DNA from: a bacterium
Lineage (GTDB): Bacteria > Actinomycetota > Thermoleophilia > Solirubrobacterales > Solirubrobacteraceae
Reading direction: 5' to 3'
Assembly: GCA_021323635.1 (NCBI GenBank)
Contig: JAJPKQ010000023.1
Location: 1 to 64,000, forward strand
DNA length: 64,000 bases
Shown here: in pieces, positions 48,182 through 56,736 of the stretch
Numbering within the stretch: the first letter of the stretch is position 1
Layout of the letters: every line of letters starts with the position of its first letter
Translations under genes and position numbers: made by a program
The notes under the pieces: generated by a model
Told to the model about the DNA's origin: nothing
Databases searched by the model: none
The model's input: the letters and a program-made list of their open reading frames with translations, nothing else

Positions 48182-49163
48182 GCGCTCGCTGATCGACGCG
48201 ATAGCGGCTGCGCTCGGCAGCCCAGCGGACGAGCGCCTGCTGCGCGGCATCGGCGACGACTGCGCAATCGTGCGCTCGCGCCCGGTCACCCTGACGTCGG
48301 TCGACTCCTATGTCGAGGGGGTGCACTTCCGCCTCGACCCGGGTTGGCCGGAGCCGGCGCAGATCGGCGCCCGTGCGCTTGCCGCCTCGCTGTCGGACTT
48401 GGCGGCGATGGGGGCCCGGCCAGCTGAGGCATACGTCGCGCTTGGCGTTCCCGAGCGCTTCGGCGAGCGGCGCGCGCTCGAGCTGATGCGCGGCGCAGCG
48501 CAGGCAGCCGCTGGCGCGGGGGCGCAGATCGCAGGCGGTGACCTGGTCTCTGCGCCGATCCTCTTCATCTCGGTCACCGTCGTGGGCTGGGCGGCGCAGG
48601 AGAGCGATGTGGTCACGCGCGCCGGCGCGCAGCCGGGCGACCTGTTGGCCGTCACCGGCGCCATCGGCGGCGCGGGCGCAGGGCTGATGCTGCTGCAGCG
48701 CGGCGAAGGGGCACGCTCAGATCCACCTGCGCTGCGCGCGCTCGCGCGCCTGCGCGCGCCCCGCCCGCGACTCGCGGCCGGGCTTGCGCTTGCGCAGGCC
48801 GGCGCGCACGCGATGATCGACCTCTCCGACGGCCTTGCCGAGGATGCCCTGCAGCTGGCGCGCTCAAGCTCGCTCGCGGTCGAGATCGACCTGCAGTCGC
48901 TGCCGCTCGAGGAGGGGCTGCATGAGCTCTGCGCGCAGCTGCAGCGAGACCCTTACGAGCTGGCGGCAAGCGCGGGCGAGGACTACGAGCTCTGCGTCGC
49001 GCTGCCCCCGACGGCGCTCGCGCGCGCCAGGGAGGTGCTTGCGCGCAGCGAGGGGCTCGCGCTGACGGTGATCGGGCGTCTGAGCGCGGGCGCGCCGAGC
49101 GTCGCATTTCGCGCGCCCGATGGCGGCGTGCGCAGGCTGCGCGGCTATGAGCACCGCATCTGA
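48174..49163 (+). CDS. thiL: thiamine-monophosphate kinase with no canonical start codon
   Basis: Phosphorylates thiamine monophosphate to the active cofactor diphosphate. Family motifs are [51 protein letters not shown] and [13 protein letters not shown], so all nucleotide and metal sites are present. The N-terminal [14 protein letters not shown] also matches family members. No ATG, GTG or TTG exists in frame between 48066 (inside infA) and this point; an ATC at 48174, overlapping the infA stop, would give the expected N-terminus, and a CTG at 48189 is another choice. The coordinate given uses the ATC. Coupling to infA translation is likely. Confidence 0.85.
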   Translation: MAERSLIDAIAAALGSPADERLLRGIGDDCAIVRSRPVTLTSVDSYVEGVHFRLDPGWPEPAQIGARALAASLSDLAAMGARPAEAYVALGVPERFGERRALELMRGAAQAAAGAGAQIAGGDLVSAPILFISVTVVGWAAQESDVVTRAGAQPGDLLAVTGAIGGAGAGLMLLQRGEGARSDPPALRALARLRAPRPRLAAGLALAQAGAHAMIDLSDGLAEDALQLARSSSLAVEIDLQSLPLEEGLHELCAQLQRDPYELAASAGEDYELCVALPPTALARAREVLARSEGLALTVIGRLSAGAPSVAFRAPDGGVRRLRGYEHRI

Positions 49164-49171
49164 CCGCGCGC

Positions 49172-50074
49172 TCAGATGTGAGCGGTCGGCGTAGCGGGCG
49201 GCAGCTTCAGCGCGCGCCCCAGCGCGCTGGAGGGAGCCGAGCGGGCGATCAGCGATTGGACGAAGCTGCGGGCGGCGCCCAGTGGCGTCACGCTTGCCAG
49301 CCCAGCGTCGATCAGGATCCGCTGGGCCGCCGAGAAGGGCGGGTTGCAGGAGGAGAGCACAAGCCGGACGCCGCCGCCCGGATGCATCACGGCGGCGACA
49401 TCTTCGGGCGCGACGACCCTCGTGCGCCGCACTCGGTAGAGGAAGCGCGCGTAGGGCATCGTGATGATGATCTGATCGCCCGGGCGCAGCTCTTCGACGT
49501 GGCGAAATGGCGCAAGGAAGGTCGTGCGATGGCCGGCGATCGCGGTGATCCCGCCACTTCCGGGGAAGTGGCTCTGCGGGTATTCGCCGCGCCAGTAGAT
49601 CCCGGGGCCCTCCTCAAGTTCTTCGTTGCCCGTGCCCTTGACCAGGGCGAAGCTCACACCGATGCGGGGAATGTCGATTTCGCCAACCGCCGTCCCGCTC
49701 TTGGCGCTTGCTTCAAGTCGCGCCGCAAGCAACGCGATGCGCGCCCGCTCGTCGTGCGCGAGCGCCAGCTGCGCGGCAAGCGCGCTGGATGGCGCCCTTT
49801 CCTCCAGGCGCTTGAGGGCACCGTGCAGCTCGCCCTGCTGGATCGAGGCGTAGATCGCCGTCAGCGGCTCCTGCCAGAGCATCGTCACGACGACATCGAG
49901 CAGGCAGAGGATGCCGATCACGATCAGCGCGTTCGCGAGCGCGCGCGCCAGGTGCCCGTGGCGCGGTCTGCCTCCCTGCGCGCGCAGCGCCGGAGCGTCG
50001 CGCCCCGACAGGGGAAGCGCCGCGACCTGGATCTGGCCGCGCCTGGTGCGCCGCCGCGTCGCACGCCGTCTCAT
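49172..50074 (-). CDS. class E sortase
   Basis: A 300-residue transpeptidase with one N-terminal membrane helix (about 45-68), a helical linker, and the sortase barrel. The catalytic His is in AGHRTTFLAPF, the Cys in LVLSSCNPPFSAAQRILI with Arg in the same segment; the TLxTC motif appears as LVLSSC. Class E sortases of actinobacteria anchor proteins with LAXTG-like signals to the wall. No protein with such a signal is encoded nearby. The gene is convergent with thiL and lies 4 bp downstream of the M28-like gene on the same strand. Confidence 0.9.
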   Translation of the reverse strand: MRRRATRRRTRRGQIQVAALPLSGRDAPALRAQGGRPRHGHLARALANALIVIGILCLLDVVVTMLWQEPLTAIYASIQQGELHGALKRLEERAPSSALAAQLALAHDERARIALLAARLEASAKSGTAVGEIDIPRIGVSFALVKGTGNEELEEGPGIYWRGEYPQSHFPGSGGITAIAGHRTTFLAPFRHVEELRPGDQIIITMPYARFLYRVRRTRVVAPEDVAAVMHPGGGVRLVLSSCNPPFSAAQRILIDAGLASVTPLGAARSFVQSLIARSAPSSALGRALKLPPATPTAHI

Positions 50075-50078
50075 CGCG

Positions 50079-51974
50079 CTAGCGGCGCACGGTCACGCGC
50101 ACGCCGCTGCTCAGCCGCTGGTCGTAGAGGGCGGATGGCTGCGGCAAGCGCTCTCGCTGCTCCTGTCCAGGTGTGCGCGCAGGCAGCGCGCTGGGCGCCC
50201 CGCCCCAGAGCACCCTTGCTGCCGCACACAGCGCCGCTCCCGCAAGCACGCTGAGCAGGACCGCGCTGCCCGGCCCGAGCGCCCCGCTTGCAAACAGCGC
50301 CGGCCCCAGCCAGAGCCAGCCTGCGGCCGCCAGCGCCGAGCCCGATGCGTAGTAGGCATAGATCAGCACCGGACCGCATAGTCCCAACAGTACCAGCGCC
50401 AGTGCCACAGGACGCCACGATCGCCGCAGCTGAAGGCCGCACGCGGGGATCCAGAGGTGGACCGCCGGCAGCAGCAGCAGCGCAAGGTAGGGGTTTGCGA
50501 TCCAGGCGCCGATCGCAGCGCAGTCGAGCAGGATCAGCAGCGCCAGGCCGCCTGCCGGCCTCCGCAGCAGGCCGCGCTGGGCGCGCACCAGGCGCAGCCA
50601 TCGCCACAGGGCGGCAAGCATGACGATGCCGCTCAGCGCAATCACAAGCGCTGCTGTGCTGTCGAGGCCGAAGGCGCCGGCGGTGGCCGGCAGCACGCCG
50701 ATGCCTCCGGCCACTCCCGCAGCGCCGGCGACCATCAGCATGATCGCGGCGGCCAGGAAGGGGAGCGCCCCGGCGGCGCCCAGCAGCAGCGCCCCGGCGA
50801 TCGCCCGGCGCCCGCGCAGGCGCGCGCAGGCATCGATGGTGAGCGCAAGCGCAGGGACAAGCGCGGCCGCCACGAGCAGCTGGAGCGCCCATTCTGGTAC
50901 CAGCTTGCCCCCGACTTCCAGATCGCCGCTCGGCGCGCCGAGCGCTCGCGTGCCTGCTTGAAGCCCCGAGAGCGCTGCTGCGACCGCGCTGCCTGCCGCT
51001 TCCAGGCGCGCTTCGCTTACCGGCGCGCGCGGCGGCGGTTCGGCTTCGCCGGAGAGCGACAGCCGCGCCGCCGGCAGGCCGAGGGCATCGAACACCGCCT
51101 GTTCGCCGATCTCCACAGGGAGCGCGCGGTGCGCAAGCTGGGCGAGGAAGCCAGGCTGGGCACCGCCGATGCCGGCCTGCCCGGAGAGCGCTGCAGCGAG
51201 CGTCGCGGTCAGCGCGGGCGGCGCAAGCGCTGCGCCGTCGGAGTAGGGGAGGATGGCCGGGCGGGAGACCTGCGGCGAGGCGACATCGCCGATCGAGATC
51301 ACCGCCGCTGCGCCAGGCGCAGAGACGCCCGCGCTCTGCGCGCCGCCCGCCCCCGCTTCGCCTTCGCCGCCTCCCGGCGGCGCCGGCGCTCCTCCCGGCG
51401 GCGCTCCGGGAAGCGCGCCTGCGGCGAGCGCCTGCGCGATGCGCACAGCGCCGCTGTAGCCGCCTGTTCCGCCGTCGCTTGAGACCAGCACGATCGGCCT
51501 GACCAGCTGCTCCTGGGCGAGCGTATGGGCAAGGGCCAGCAGCAGCGCGGTCGCGGAGAGCTGCGCCTGGGCGTCGTATCCGCTCGTGTCGTGGTGGGCG
51601 ATCAGCACGATCGGTTGCCCGCCTGCAGACCCGGCCCGCTCCGCGACGACGTTGTAAAGCGTGCGCTCGCCGTAGACGGTCTCGCCCTTATAGCGTTCAG
51701 TACGTACACGGAAGCCGCTTCCGGCAGCCGCCAGGTCGCTCAGGTCCTGGGCGACATAGGCGGCGAGCGCAGCGTCTCCGGCGCTGCCCGGCCGGCTGCG
51801 GGGAAAGCGCGCCGCCAGGTAGTTCAGCTCTTCGAGGGCCAGGCGAGCGTCGAACGCTTCGGTCCCGCCGGGCGCGCTCTGCGCTGGCGGCCGATTGCCG
51901 AGCGAGAGCCCGAGCAGGGCGAGTGCGGCAACCAATGGCAGCGCTCCAGCGCGGTAGATGCGTCCATTGACCAT
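50079..51974 (-). CDS. membrane M28-like protein with degenerate metal site
   Basis: A 631-residue protein: signal or anchor (about 8-25), a domain resembling the M28 aminopeptidase fold (about 40-310), and a long hydrophobic C-terminal half with about eight helices. The fold match is clear around LYNVVAERAG, PIVLIAHHDTSGYD (127-134) and RPIVLVSSDGGTGGYSGAVR. In active M28 enzymes the bridging Asp follows as GANDNASG and the zinc Glu pair as GEE; here these are AQLSATALL and SSDGGT, so the catalytic residues are lost and the protein is probably not a peptidase. The Gly/Ala/Pro insert near 195-220 is another oddity. It is divergent from treT. Confidence 0.75.
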   Translation of the reverse strand: MVNGRIYRAGALPLVAALALLGLSLGNRPPAQSAPGGTEAFDARLALEELNYLAARFPRSRPGSAGDAALAAYVAQDLSDLAAAGSGFRVRTERYKGETVYGERTLYNVVAERAGSAGGQPIVLIAHHDTSGYDAQAQLSATALLLALAHTLAQEQLVRPIVLVSSDGGTGGYSGAVRIAQALAAGALPGAPPGGAPAPPGGGEGEAGAGGAQSAGVSAPGAAAVISIGDVASPQVSRPAILPYSDGAALAPPALTATLAAALSGQAGIGGAQPGFLAQLAHRALPVEIGEQAVFDALGLPAARLSLSGEAEPPPRAPVSEARLEAAGSAVAAALSGLQAGTRALGAPSGDLEVGGKLVPEWALQLLVAAALVPALALTIDACARLRGRRAIAGALLLGAAGALPFLAAAIMLMVAGAAGVAGGIGVLPATAGAFGLDSTAALVIALSGIVMLAALWRWLRLVRAQRGLLRRPAGGLALLILLDCAAIGAWIANPYLALLLLPAVHLWIPACGLQLRRSWRPVALALVLLGLCGPVLIYAYYASGSALAAAGWLWLGPALFASGALGPGSAVLLSVLAGAALCAAARVLWGGAPSALPARTPGQEQRERLPQPSALYDQRLSSGVRVTVRR

Positions 51975-52032
51975 CTGGGCCTGCGAACGATAGCCGCTGG
52001 GCGGGCGTTGCGCTCGCGCGTATAGTGCGTCC

Positions 52033-53295
52033 GTGCTCCAGCGCGTCCAAGTTGCCGCCAAGCCACTCTCCGACTACACGCACATCTGCTCGCGTGACCT
52101 GCTCGAGGAGATCCGCGCGCTTGCCGAGCCGCTGCGCGGGGCGCGGGTGGCCCATCTCTCTGCGACCGCCTTCGGGGGCGGGGTCTCCGAGATCCTCTAC
52201 ACGCTGATACCGCTGCTTGTCGATGTCGGCATCGAGTGCGAGTGGCAGGTGATCTACGGACGCGAGGAGTTCTTCAATGTGACCAAGCTGCTGCACAACG
52301 CGCTCCAGGGCGCCGAGACAGAGCTGACCGACGAGCAGTGGGAGATCTGGCTGCGCTACAACGAGATGAACGCGCGCGAGCTTGCCGGCGGCTTCGATGT
52401 CTGCGTGATTCACGATCCCCAGCCGGCGGCGATGCGCGCGCTTGCGCCCGAGAAGGCGGCCGGCTGGCTCTGGCGCTGTCACATCGACCTCTCCACCCCG
52501 CAGCAGGCAGCGCTCGAGCGTCTCCTTCCCTACATCCGCGACTACCCCCAGACCCTCTTCCACCACGCCGACTTCGTCCCGCCCGGCATGCGCGGGAAGG
52601 TGAACATCGTGCCGCCCGCGATCGACCCGCTGGCGCCTAAGAACATGGCGCTTGCGCCAAGCGAAGCCGCATACGTCTGCGAGCAGCTCGGGATCGACAG
52701 CGGGCGCCCGCTTCTCTGCCAGGTCTCCCGCTTTGATCCCTGGAAGGACCCGCTCGGGGTGATCGATGCCTACCGCATCGTCAAGCAGGGCCGGCCCGAC
52801 CTGCAGCTTGCGCTGGTGGGCTCGATGGCATCGGATGACCCGGAGGGCTGGGAGCTCTTCAACCAGACGCTCGCCCACGCCGACGGCGACCGCGACATCC
52901 ACATCCTCAACAACTTCAACAATGTCGGCGCGATCGAGGTAAATGCCTTCCAGACGCGCTCTGAGGTGATCGTGCAGAAGTCGCTGCGCGAGGGCTTCGG
53001 GCTGACCGTCACCGAGGCGATGTGGAAGGCGCGACCGGTGATCGGCGGCGCGGTGGGCGGAATCCCGCTGCAGATCGAGGACGGCCACTCCGGCTTCCTC
53101 GTCTCCTCGAAGGAGCAGTGCGCAGAGCGCGTTCAGACGCTGCTCTCAGATCCGGAGCTTGGGCGCCAGCTTGGGAGCGCCGCCAAGGAGCGCGTGCGCG
53201 AGCGCTTCCTGACCCCGCGCCTGCTGCGCGATCACCTGCGGATCATGACGGACCTGCTGGGCGGCGCTCACTCCGGCAAGGCGGTGGCGCCTTGA
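52033..53295 (+). CDS. treT: trehalose synthase, glycosyltransferase family 4 (TreT-like)
   Basis: A 420-residue GT4 enzyme with the N-terminal pattern of trehalose glycosyltransferring synthases (RVAHLSATAFGGGVSEILYT, IYGREEFFNVTKLLHNALQG, WRCHIDLSTP) and a C-terminal GT-B nucleotide-sugar site (QVSRFDPWKDPLGVIDAYR, SLREGFGLTVTEAMWKARPVIGG, here quoted in pieces). TreT makes trehalose from NDP-glucose and glucose. The start is GTG. Its stop overlaps the TTG of the OtsA-like gene, so the two are translated in tandem, linking two trehalose routes in one operon. Confidence 0.88.
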   Translation: MLQRVQVAAKPLSDYTHICSRDLLEEIRALAEPLRGARVAHLSATAFGGGVSEILYTLIPLLVDVGIECEWQVIYGREEFFNVTKLLHNALQGAETELTDEQWEIWLRYNEMNARELAGGFDVCVIHDPQPAAMRALAPEKAAGWLWRCHIDLSTPQQAALERLLPYIRDYPQTLFHHADFVPPGMRGKVNIVPPAIDPLAPKNMALAPSEAAYVCEQLGIDSGRPLLCQVSRFDPWKDPLGVIDAYRIVKQGRPDLQLALVGSMASDDPEGWELFNQTLAHADGDRDIHILNNFNNVGAIEVNAFQTRSEVIVQKSLREGFGLTVTEAMWKARPVIGGAVGGIPLQIEDGHSGFLVSSKEQCAERVQTLLSDPELGRQLGSAAKERVRERFLTPRLLRDHLRIMTDLLGGAHSGKAVAP

Positions 53296-54749
53296 GCGAC
53301 CGCCCGCCGCTGGTGCTCGTCTCCAACCGCGGTCCGGTCACCTACGACCAGGAGGGCAGGCCGCAGCGCGGCACCGGCGGGCTCGTCACCGCCCTCTCCG
53401 GGCTCGCCTCCCATCGCGAGGCGCTGTGGGTGGCCTCGGCGATGAGCGAGGGGGATGCGCTTGTCACCGAGCGCCACGGCGGCCGCGCCTTCTCGGTGCG
53501 CTCGCCCGCCGGCGGCGAGTACCGACTGCGCCTCGTCGTCTCCGATCCGCTCGCCTACGACCGCTTCTACAACGTCTTTGCAAACCCGATGCTGTGGTTC
53601 ATCCAGCATTACCTCTGGGACCTCTCCAACGCGCCGGACATCCGCCGCGAGGAGATCGAGGCCTTCGAGTTCGGCTACAACGTCGTCAACGAGGATCTGG
53701 CGCGCGCGGTGGTCGAGGAGGTGCACGGCCTCGAGCGCCCGGTCGTGATGGTGCACGACTACCACCTCTACACGCTCCCGGACCTGATCCGGCGTGCGCG
53801 CCCTGACGTCTTCCTCCATCACTTCATCCACATCCCCTGGACGCAGCCGGACGCCTGGCGTGTGCTCCCGGCGCGAATCCGCGAGGAGCTCTTCGCCGGG
53901 CTGCTGGCAAACGACATCATCGGCTTTCACACCCGCTCCTACCGCCACAACTTCCTGCAGTGCTGCCGCGACCTGCTCGAGCTCGATGTCGACTTCGACG
54001 CCGGCACCGTCCGCTACGGCGGTCGCGAGGTGTGGGTGCGCTCCTACCCGCTGCCGATCGACCATGTCGCGACACGAAGGCTGGCCGCAAGCGAGGCGGT
54101 CGCCGCCTACGAGCAGGAGCTGCTGCGCCGCCGGCGCGACTTCCTGATCCTCCGCGTCGACCGCGCCGACCTCTCCAAGAACATCCTGCGCGGCTTCTCC
54201 GCCTTCGACCTCTTCCTGGAGCAGCATCCGGAGCTGCGCGAGCGGGTGACCTTCGTCGCCCAGCTGATGCCCTCGCGGACGGACGTGCCCCAGTATGCCG
54301 AGTACATCGAGCGGATCGAGGCGCTCGTGGCGGTCGTCAACCACCGTCACGGCACCCCCGACTGGATGCCGATCCAGCTGAAGCTGCGCGACTCGCTCGA
54401 GGAGGCGCTTGCCGCCTACAAGCACTACGACGTGCTGCTGGTCAATGCGATGTTCGACGGCATGAACCTGGTTGCAAAGGAGGGCCCGATCATCAACGAG
54501 CGCAGCGGCGTCTCGATCCTCTCCGAGAACACCGGCGCGCACGAGGAGCTGGCGGAGTTCGCGCTCTCGGTGAACCCCTTCGACATTCAGGAGCTTGCCG
54601 ACTCGATCGACGCGGCGCTGCGCATGAGCCCGCAGGAGCGCGCACGCCGGGCGGAGGGCCTGCGCTCGATCATCACCCGTCGTGACCCCGGCGACTGGAT
54701 CGACGAGCAGCTCGCCGACATCGCGCGCAAGGGCGCTGCGGCATCCTGA
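53292..54749 (+). CDS. otsA: trehalose-6-phosphate synthase-like glycosyltransferase (GT20)
   Basis: A 485-residue GT20-family protein. Recognisable motifs are LVSNRGPVTYDQEG, RGTGGLVTAL, VMVHDYHLYTLPDLIR, FLHHFIHIPW, NDIIGFHTRSY, and the C-terminal NAMFDGMNLVAKEG and LSENTGAHEEL. The glucose-6-phosphate/UDP motif usually RLDYTKG is changed to RADLSKN, so the enzyme is divergent and might use a different acceptor or donor. The TTG start overlaps the treT stop (TTGA). No OtsB phosphatase gene is seen in the window, so the phosphate product must be handled elsewhere, or the product differs from trehalose-6-phosphate. Confidence 0.85.
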   Translation: MSDRPPLVLVSNRGPVTYDQEGRPQRGTGGLVTALSGLASHREALWVASAMSEGDALVTERHGGRAFSVRSPAGGEYRLRLVVSDPLAYDRFYNVFANPMLWFIQHYLWDLSNAPDIRREEIEAFEFGYNVVNEDLARAVVEEVHGLERPVVMVHDYHLYTLPDLIRRARPDVFLHHFIHIPWTQPDAWRVLPARIREELFAGLLANDIIGFHTRSYRHNFLQCCRDLLELDVDFDAGTVRYGGREVWVRSYPLPIDHVATRRLAASEAVAAYEQELLRRRRDFLILRVDRADLSKNILRGFSAFDLFLEQHPELRERVTFVAQLMPSRTDVPQYAEYIERIEALVAVVNHRHGTPDWMPIQLKLRDSLEEALAAYKHYDVLLVNAMFDGMNLVAKEGPIINERSGVSILSENTGAHEELAEFALSVNPFDIQELADSIDAALRMSPQERARRAEGLRSIITRRDPGDWIDEQLADIARKGAAAS

Positions 54750-54840
54750 CTGTGGGCGCATCCGCCGCGGGCGCTCCGGCGCCCCCCGCCCGGCGCTGGT
54801 ATCATGCGCGCCCGCGCCGTGCCCAGGGGAGGGGAGGGCC

Positions 54841-55431
54841 GTGCGCAGGCTTGCAATGACTCAGGCAACCACCGCGACAGCAACCTACGATCTGATGCTG
54901 CTCCTCGAGCCCGAGCGCGAGGAGGGCGTGCGCGCCGCCGTGGTCGACTCCGCGCTGAAGATGATCGAGCGCGGGGGCGAGCTGGTGCGCCACGACCGCT
55001 GGGGCGTGCGCGAGCTTGCCTACCCGATCAAGCATCACACGAGCGCCGAGTACCACCTGCTGCAGTTTCGTCCCTCCGGGCGCGAGCTGCTGGGCGAGCT
55101 CGACCGCTCGCTGCGCATCGCCGAAGGGCTGATGCGCTTTCGGATCGTCAAGCTGGCGCCGGGCACGCCGGAGCCGCCCGCGATCCATGCGGGCGAGCCC
55201 ACAGCCGCTGCGCAGGCGCAGCCGGCGGCGGCCGAGAGCGAACACACGCCGAGCGCGCAGATCGACGATCCGGCCGCAGCCGCAGCCGCAGCCGCAGCCG
55301 CAGCGGCGCCGGCGCCCGAGGCTGCGCCTGAGCCGACAGAGTCCGCCGCAGCCGCGCCGACCGCTGCGGATGCCGGCGAAGAGGACCCCGTGCCGAGCGC
55401 GGGGGACGAGGGCGGAGAGGGGCAAGGCTGA
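54841..55431 (+). CDS. rpsF: small ribosomal subunit protein bS6 with long Ala-rich tail
   Basis: A 196-residue protein whose first 110 residues are ribosomal S6 (TYDLMLLLEPEREEGVRAAV, LAYPIKHHTSAEYHLLQFR, RIAEGLMRFRIVKLA). S6 pairs with S18 on the platform of the 30S subunit. A strong GGGGAGGGGAGG precedes the GTG at 54841; the ATG at 54856 is possible. After residue 110 there is a tail of about 85 residues rich in Ala, Glu and Pro, including an unbroken Ala run encoded by a GCCGCA repeat; normal S6 proteins are about 100 residues. It heads the rpsF-ssb-rpsR-rplI-dnaB cluster. Confidence 0.95.
   Translation: MRRLAMTQATTATATYDLMLLLEPEREEGVRAAVVDSALKMIERGGELVRHDRWGVRELAYPIKHHTSAEYHLLQFRPSGRELLGELDRSLRIAEGLMRFRIVKLAPGTPEPPAIHAGEPTAAAQAQPAAAESEHTPSAQIDDPAAAAAAAAAAAAPAPEAAPEPTESAAAAPTAADAGEEDPVPSAGDEGGEGQG
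55273..55302 (+). repeat. GCCGCA hexanucleotide repeat in rpsF
   Basis: Five tandem copies of GCCGCA encode part of the poly-Ala run in the S6 tail. Such a slippage-prone tract could vary in length between strains without shifting the frame because the unit is six bases. Confidence 0.8.
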
Positions 55432-55481
55432 CCGCAGCGGTCGGACCTGCCGCCCAAGCCTGCTAATACCTTCGCACGGCG

Positions 55482-55940
55482 ATGCCCGAGTCGAACCTGC
55501 ACGCGCGCGAGGAGCTGCTTGAGAGCCTGCGCGGCTCCATAGACCACCTTGCCGGCGCCCTTGCCCTCCTGGGCGAGGCCTACGACCATCTCGACGAGCA
55601 GCAGGCGGATGCGCTTGAGAGCTCGCTCTTCAAGCCTCTGCAGCGGGGCTATGGGCGCGCGAAGCGTGCCGTGATCGAGTTTGCCGCCCGCCATGACCAG
55701 TCGCCCCCGCAGCTTGGGCAGCCGCCGGCGCCGCTGCCCGCCACGGGCGTGAAGGCGCTCGTCGAGGGCGCGCTCGCGGAGGTCGAGGAGGCCGAGAACG
55801 GGATCGTGACGCTGCAGGACTCCCTTGTCCTGCTGGACCTCGGCGACCAGGAGCTGCGGGCGCGCCTTGCCGAGGTGCGCCAGGCGCTCGAGGAGGCGCG
55901 CGGCGGCGCCCGCCACTTCCTCAGAACGCTCGGTCGCTGA
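55482..55940 (+). CDS. uncharacterised helical protein inserted in the rpsF-ssb cluster
   Basis: A 152-residue soluble protein, predicted almost entirely helical: ESLRGSIDHLAGALALLGEA and the later EALAEVEEAENGIVTLQDSL and LRARLAEVRQALEEARGG suggest two coiled-coil pairs around a Pro-rich loop (about residues 74-90). No Cys and no known family. It lies 50 bp after rpsF and 20 bp before the hydroxylase gene, so it is probably in the same operon. Its role cannot be inferred from sequence. Confidence 0.7.
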   Translation: MPESNLHAREELLESLRGSIDHLAGALALLGEAYDHLDEQQADALESSLFKPLQRGYGRAKRAVIEFAARHDQSPPQLGQPPAPLPATGVKALVEGALAEVEEAENGIVTLQDSLVLLDLGDQELRARLAEVRQALEEARGGARHFLRTLGR

Positions 55941-55959
55941 GCAGTAGACTGCGCAGCGC

Positions 55960-56613
55960 ATGGCCGGAAGCGAGGCACAGCCAGGGCAGAGCACCCGCAG
56001 CGAGATCCTGCGCGCCTCCCCGCGCATGTTCGACTCCGACCTGCTCGACTTCTTCTCGCGCGTCCACCCCTCCGTGCCGGTGCTGATCTTTGCGCCCGCG
56101 ATCGCTGCGCTCTGCTACTGGGGGCTGCAGGAATCCTCGCCCGGCGCGTTCATCGGCCTCTTTGCCGCCGGCTACGTGATCTGGAGGCTGTTCGAGTACT
56201 GGCTGCACCGCCTCGTCTTCCACTTCGAGCCCGAGGCCGGGCTGGGCGCGCGGCTGCACTGGATCATCCATGGCGTGCACCACGACCACCCCAACGACCC
56301 CCTGCGGCTGGTGATGCCCCCGGCGGTGAGCGTGCCGCTGGGAGCGATCATCTTTGCCGCCTTCTACGGCATCTTCGGCGCGCGCTACGCACCGGCGCTC
56401 GACGGCGGCTTCATCGCCGGCTACCTGCTCTACGACATGATGCACTACTACCTCCACCACTTCACGCCCCGCTCGCGTCTCGGGCGGCTGCTGCGCGAGC
56501 TGCACATGCGCCACCACTTCCAGGACGACACACGCGGCTTCGGTATCAGCGCCCCCTACTGGGACCTCATCTTCCGCACGCTTCCGCAACATCGCGCAAA
56601 GAGCGCCCCTTAG
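55960..56613 (+). CDS. fatty acid hydroxylase-superfamily protein (FA2H-like)
   Basis: A 217-residue membrane protein of the sterol desaturase/fatty acid hydroxylase superfamily (PF04116). His clusters WLHRLVFH, HWIIHGVHHDHPND, YYLHHF and HMRHHFQDD are exactly those that bind the diiron centre, and the spacing resembles fatty acid 2-hydroxylase (FA2H/Scs7) more than sterol desaturases. Helices flank the His boxes. It would hydroxylate acyl chains of lipids at the membrane. It sits inside the ribosomal/replication cluster, 123 bp before ssb, an unusual location. Confidence 0.88.
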   Translation: MAGSEAQPGQSTRSEILRASPRMFDSDLLDFFSRVHPSVPVLIFAPAIAALCYWGLQESSPGAFIGLFAAGYVIWRLFEYWLHRLVFHFEPEAGLGARLHWIIHGVHHDHPNDPLRLVMPPAVSVPLGAIIFAAFYGIFGARYAPALDGGFIAGYLLYDMMHYYLHHFTPRSRLGRLLRELHMRHHFQDDTRGFGISAPYWDLIFRTLPQHRAKSAP

Positions 56614-56736
56614 CCTGACCTGCGCGGATCGGCCCGCACGCGGCCGCCGGGGTCTTCTCTACACTCAGGCGATCGGCCGCTTGCCAGAGCGCTGCCGCGG
56701 CCGTCAAGCGCACCCGACCACAGGAGCAGAAGAGCA

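Noticed and set aside
53268-54761. Open minus-strand frame of 497 codons opposite the otsA-like gene
   Set aside because: A shadow of the GT20 gene; composition is rich in His, Val and Arg without family motifs.
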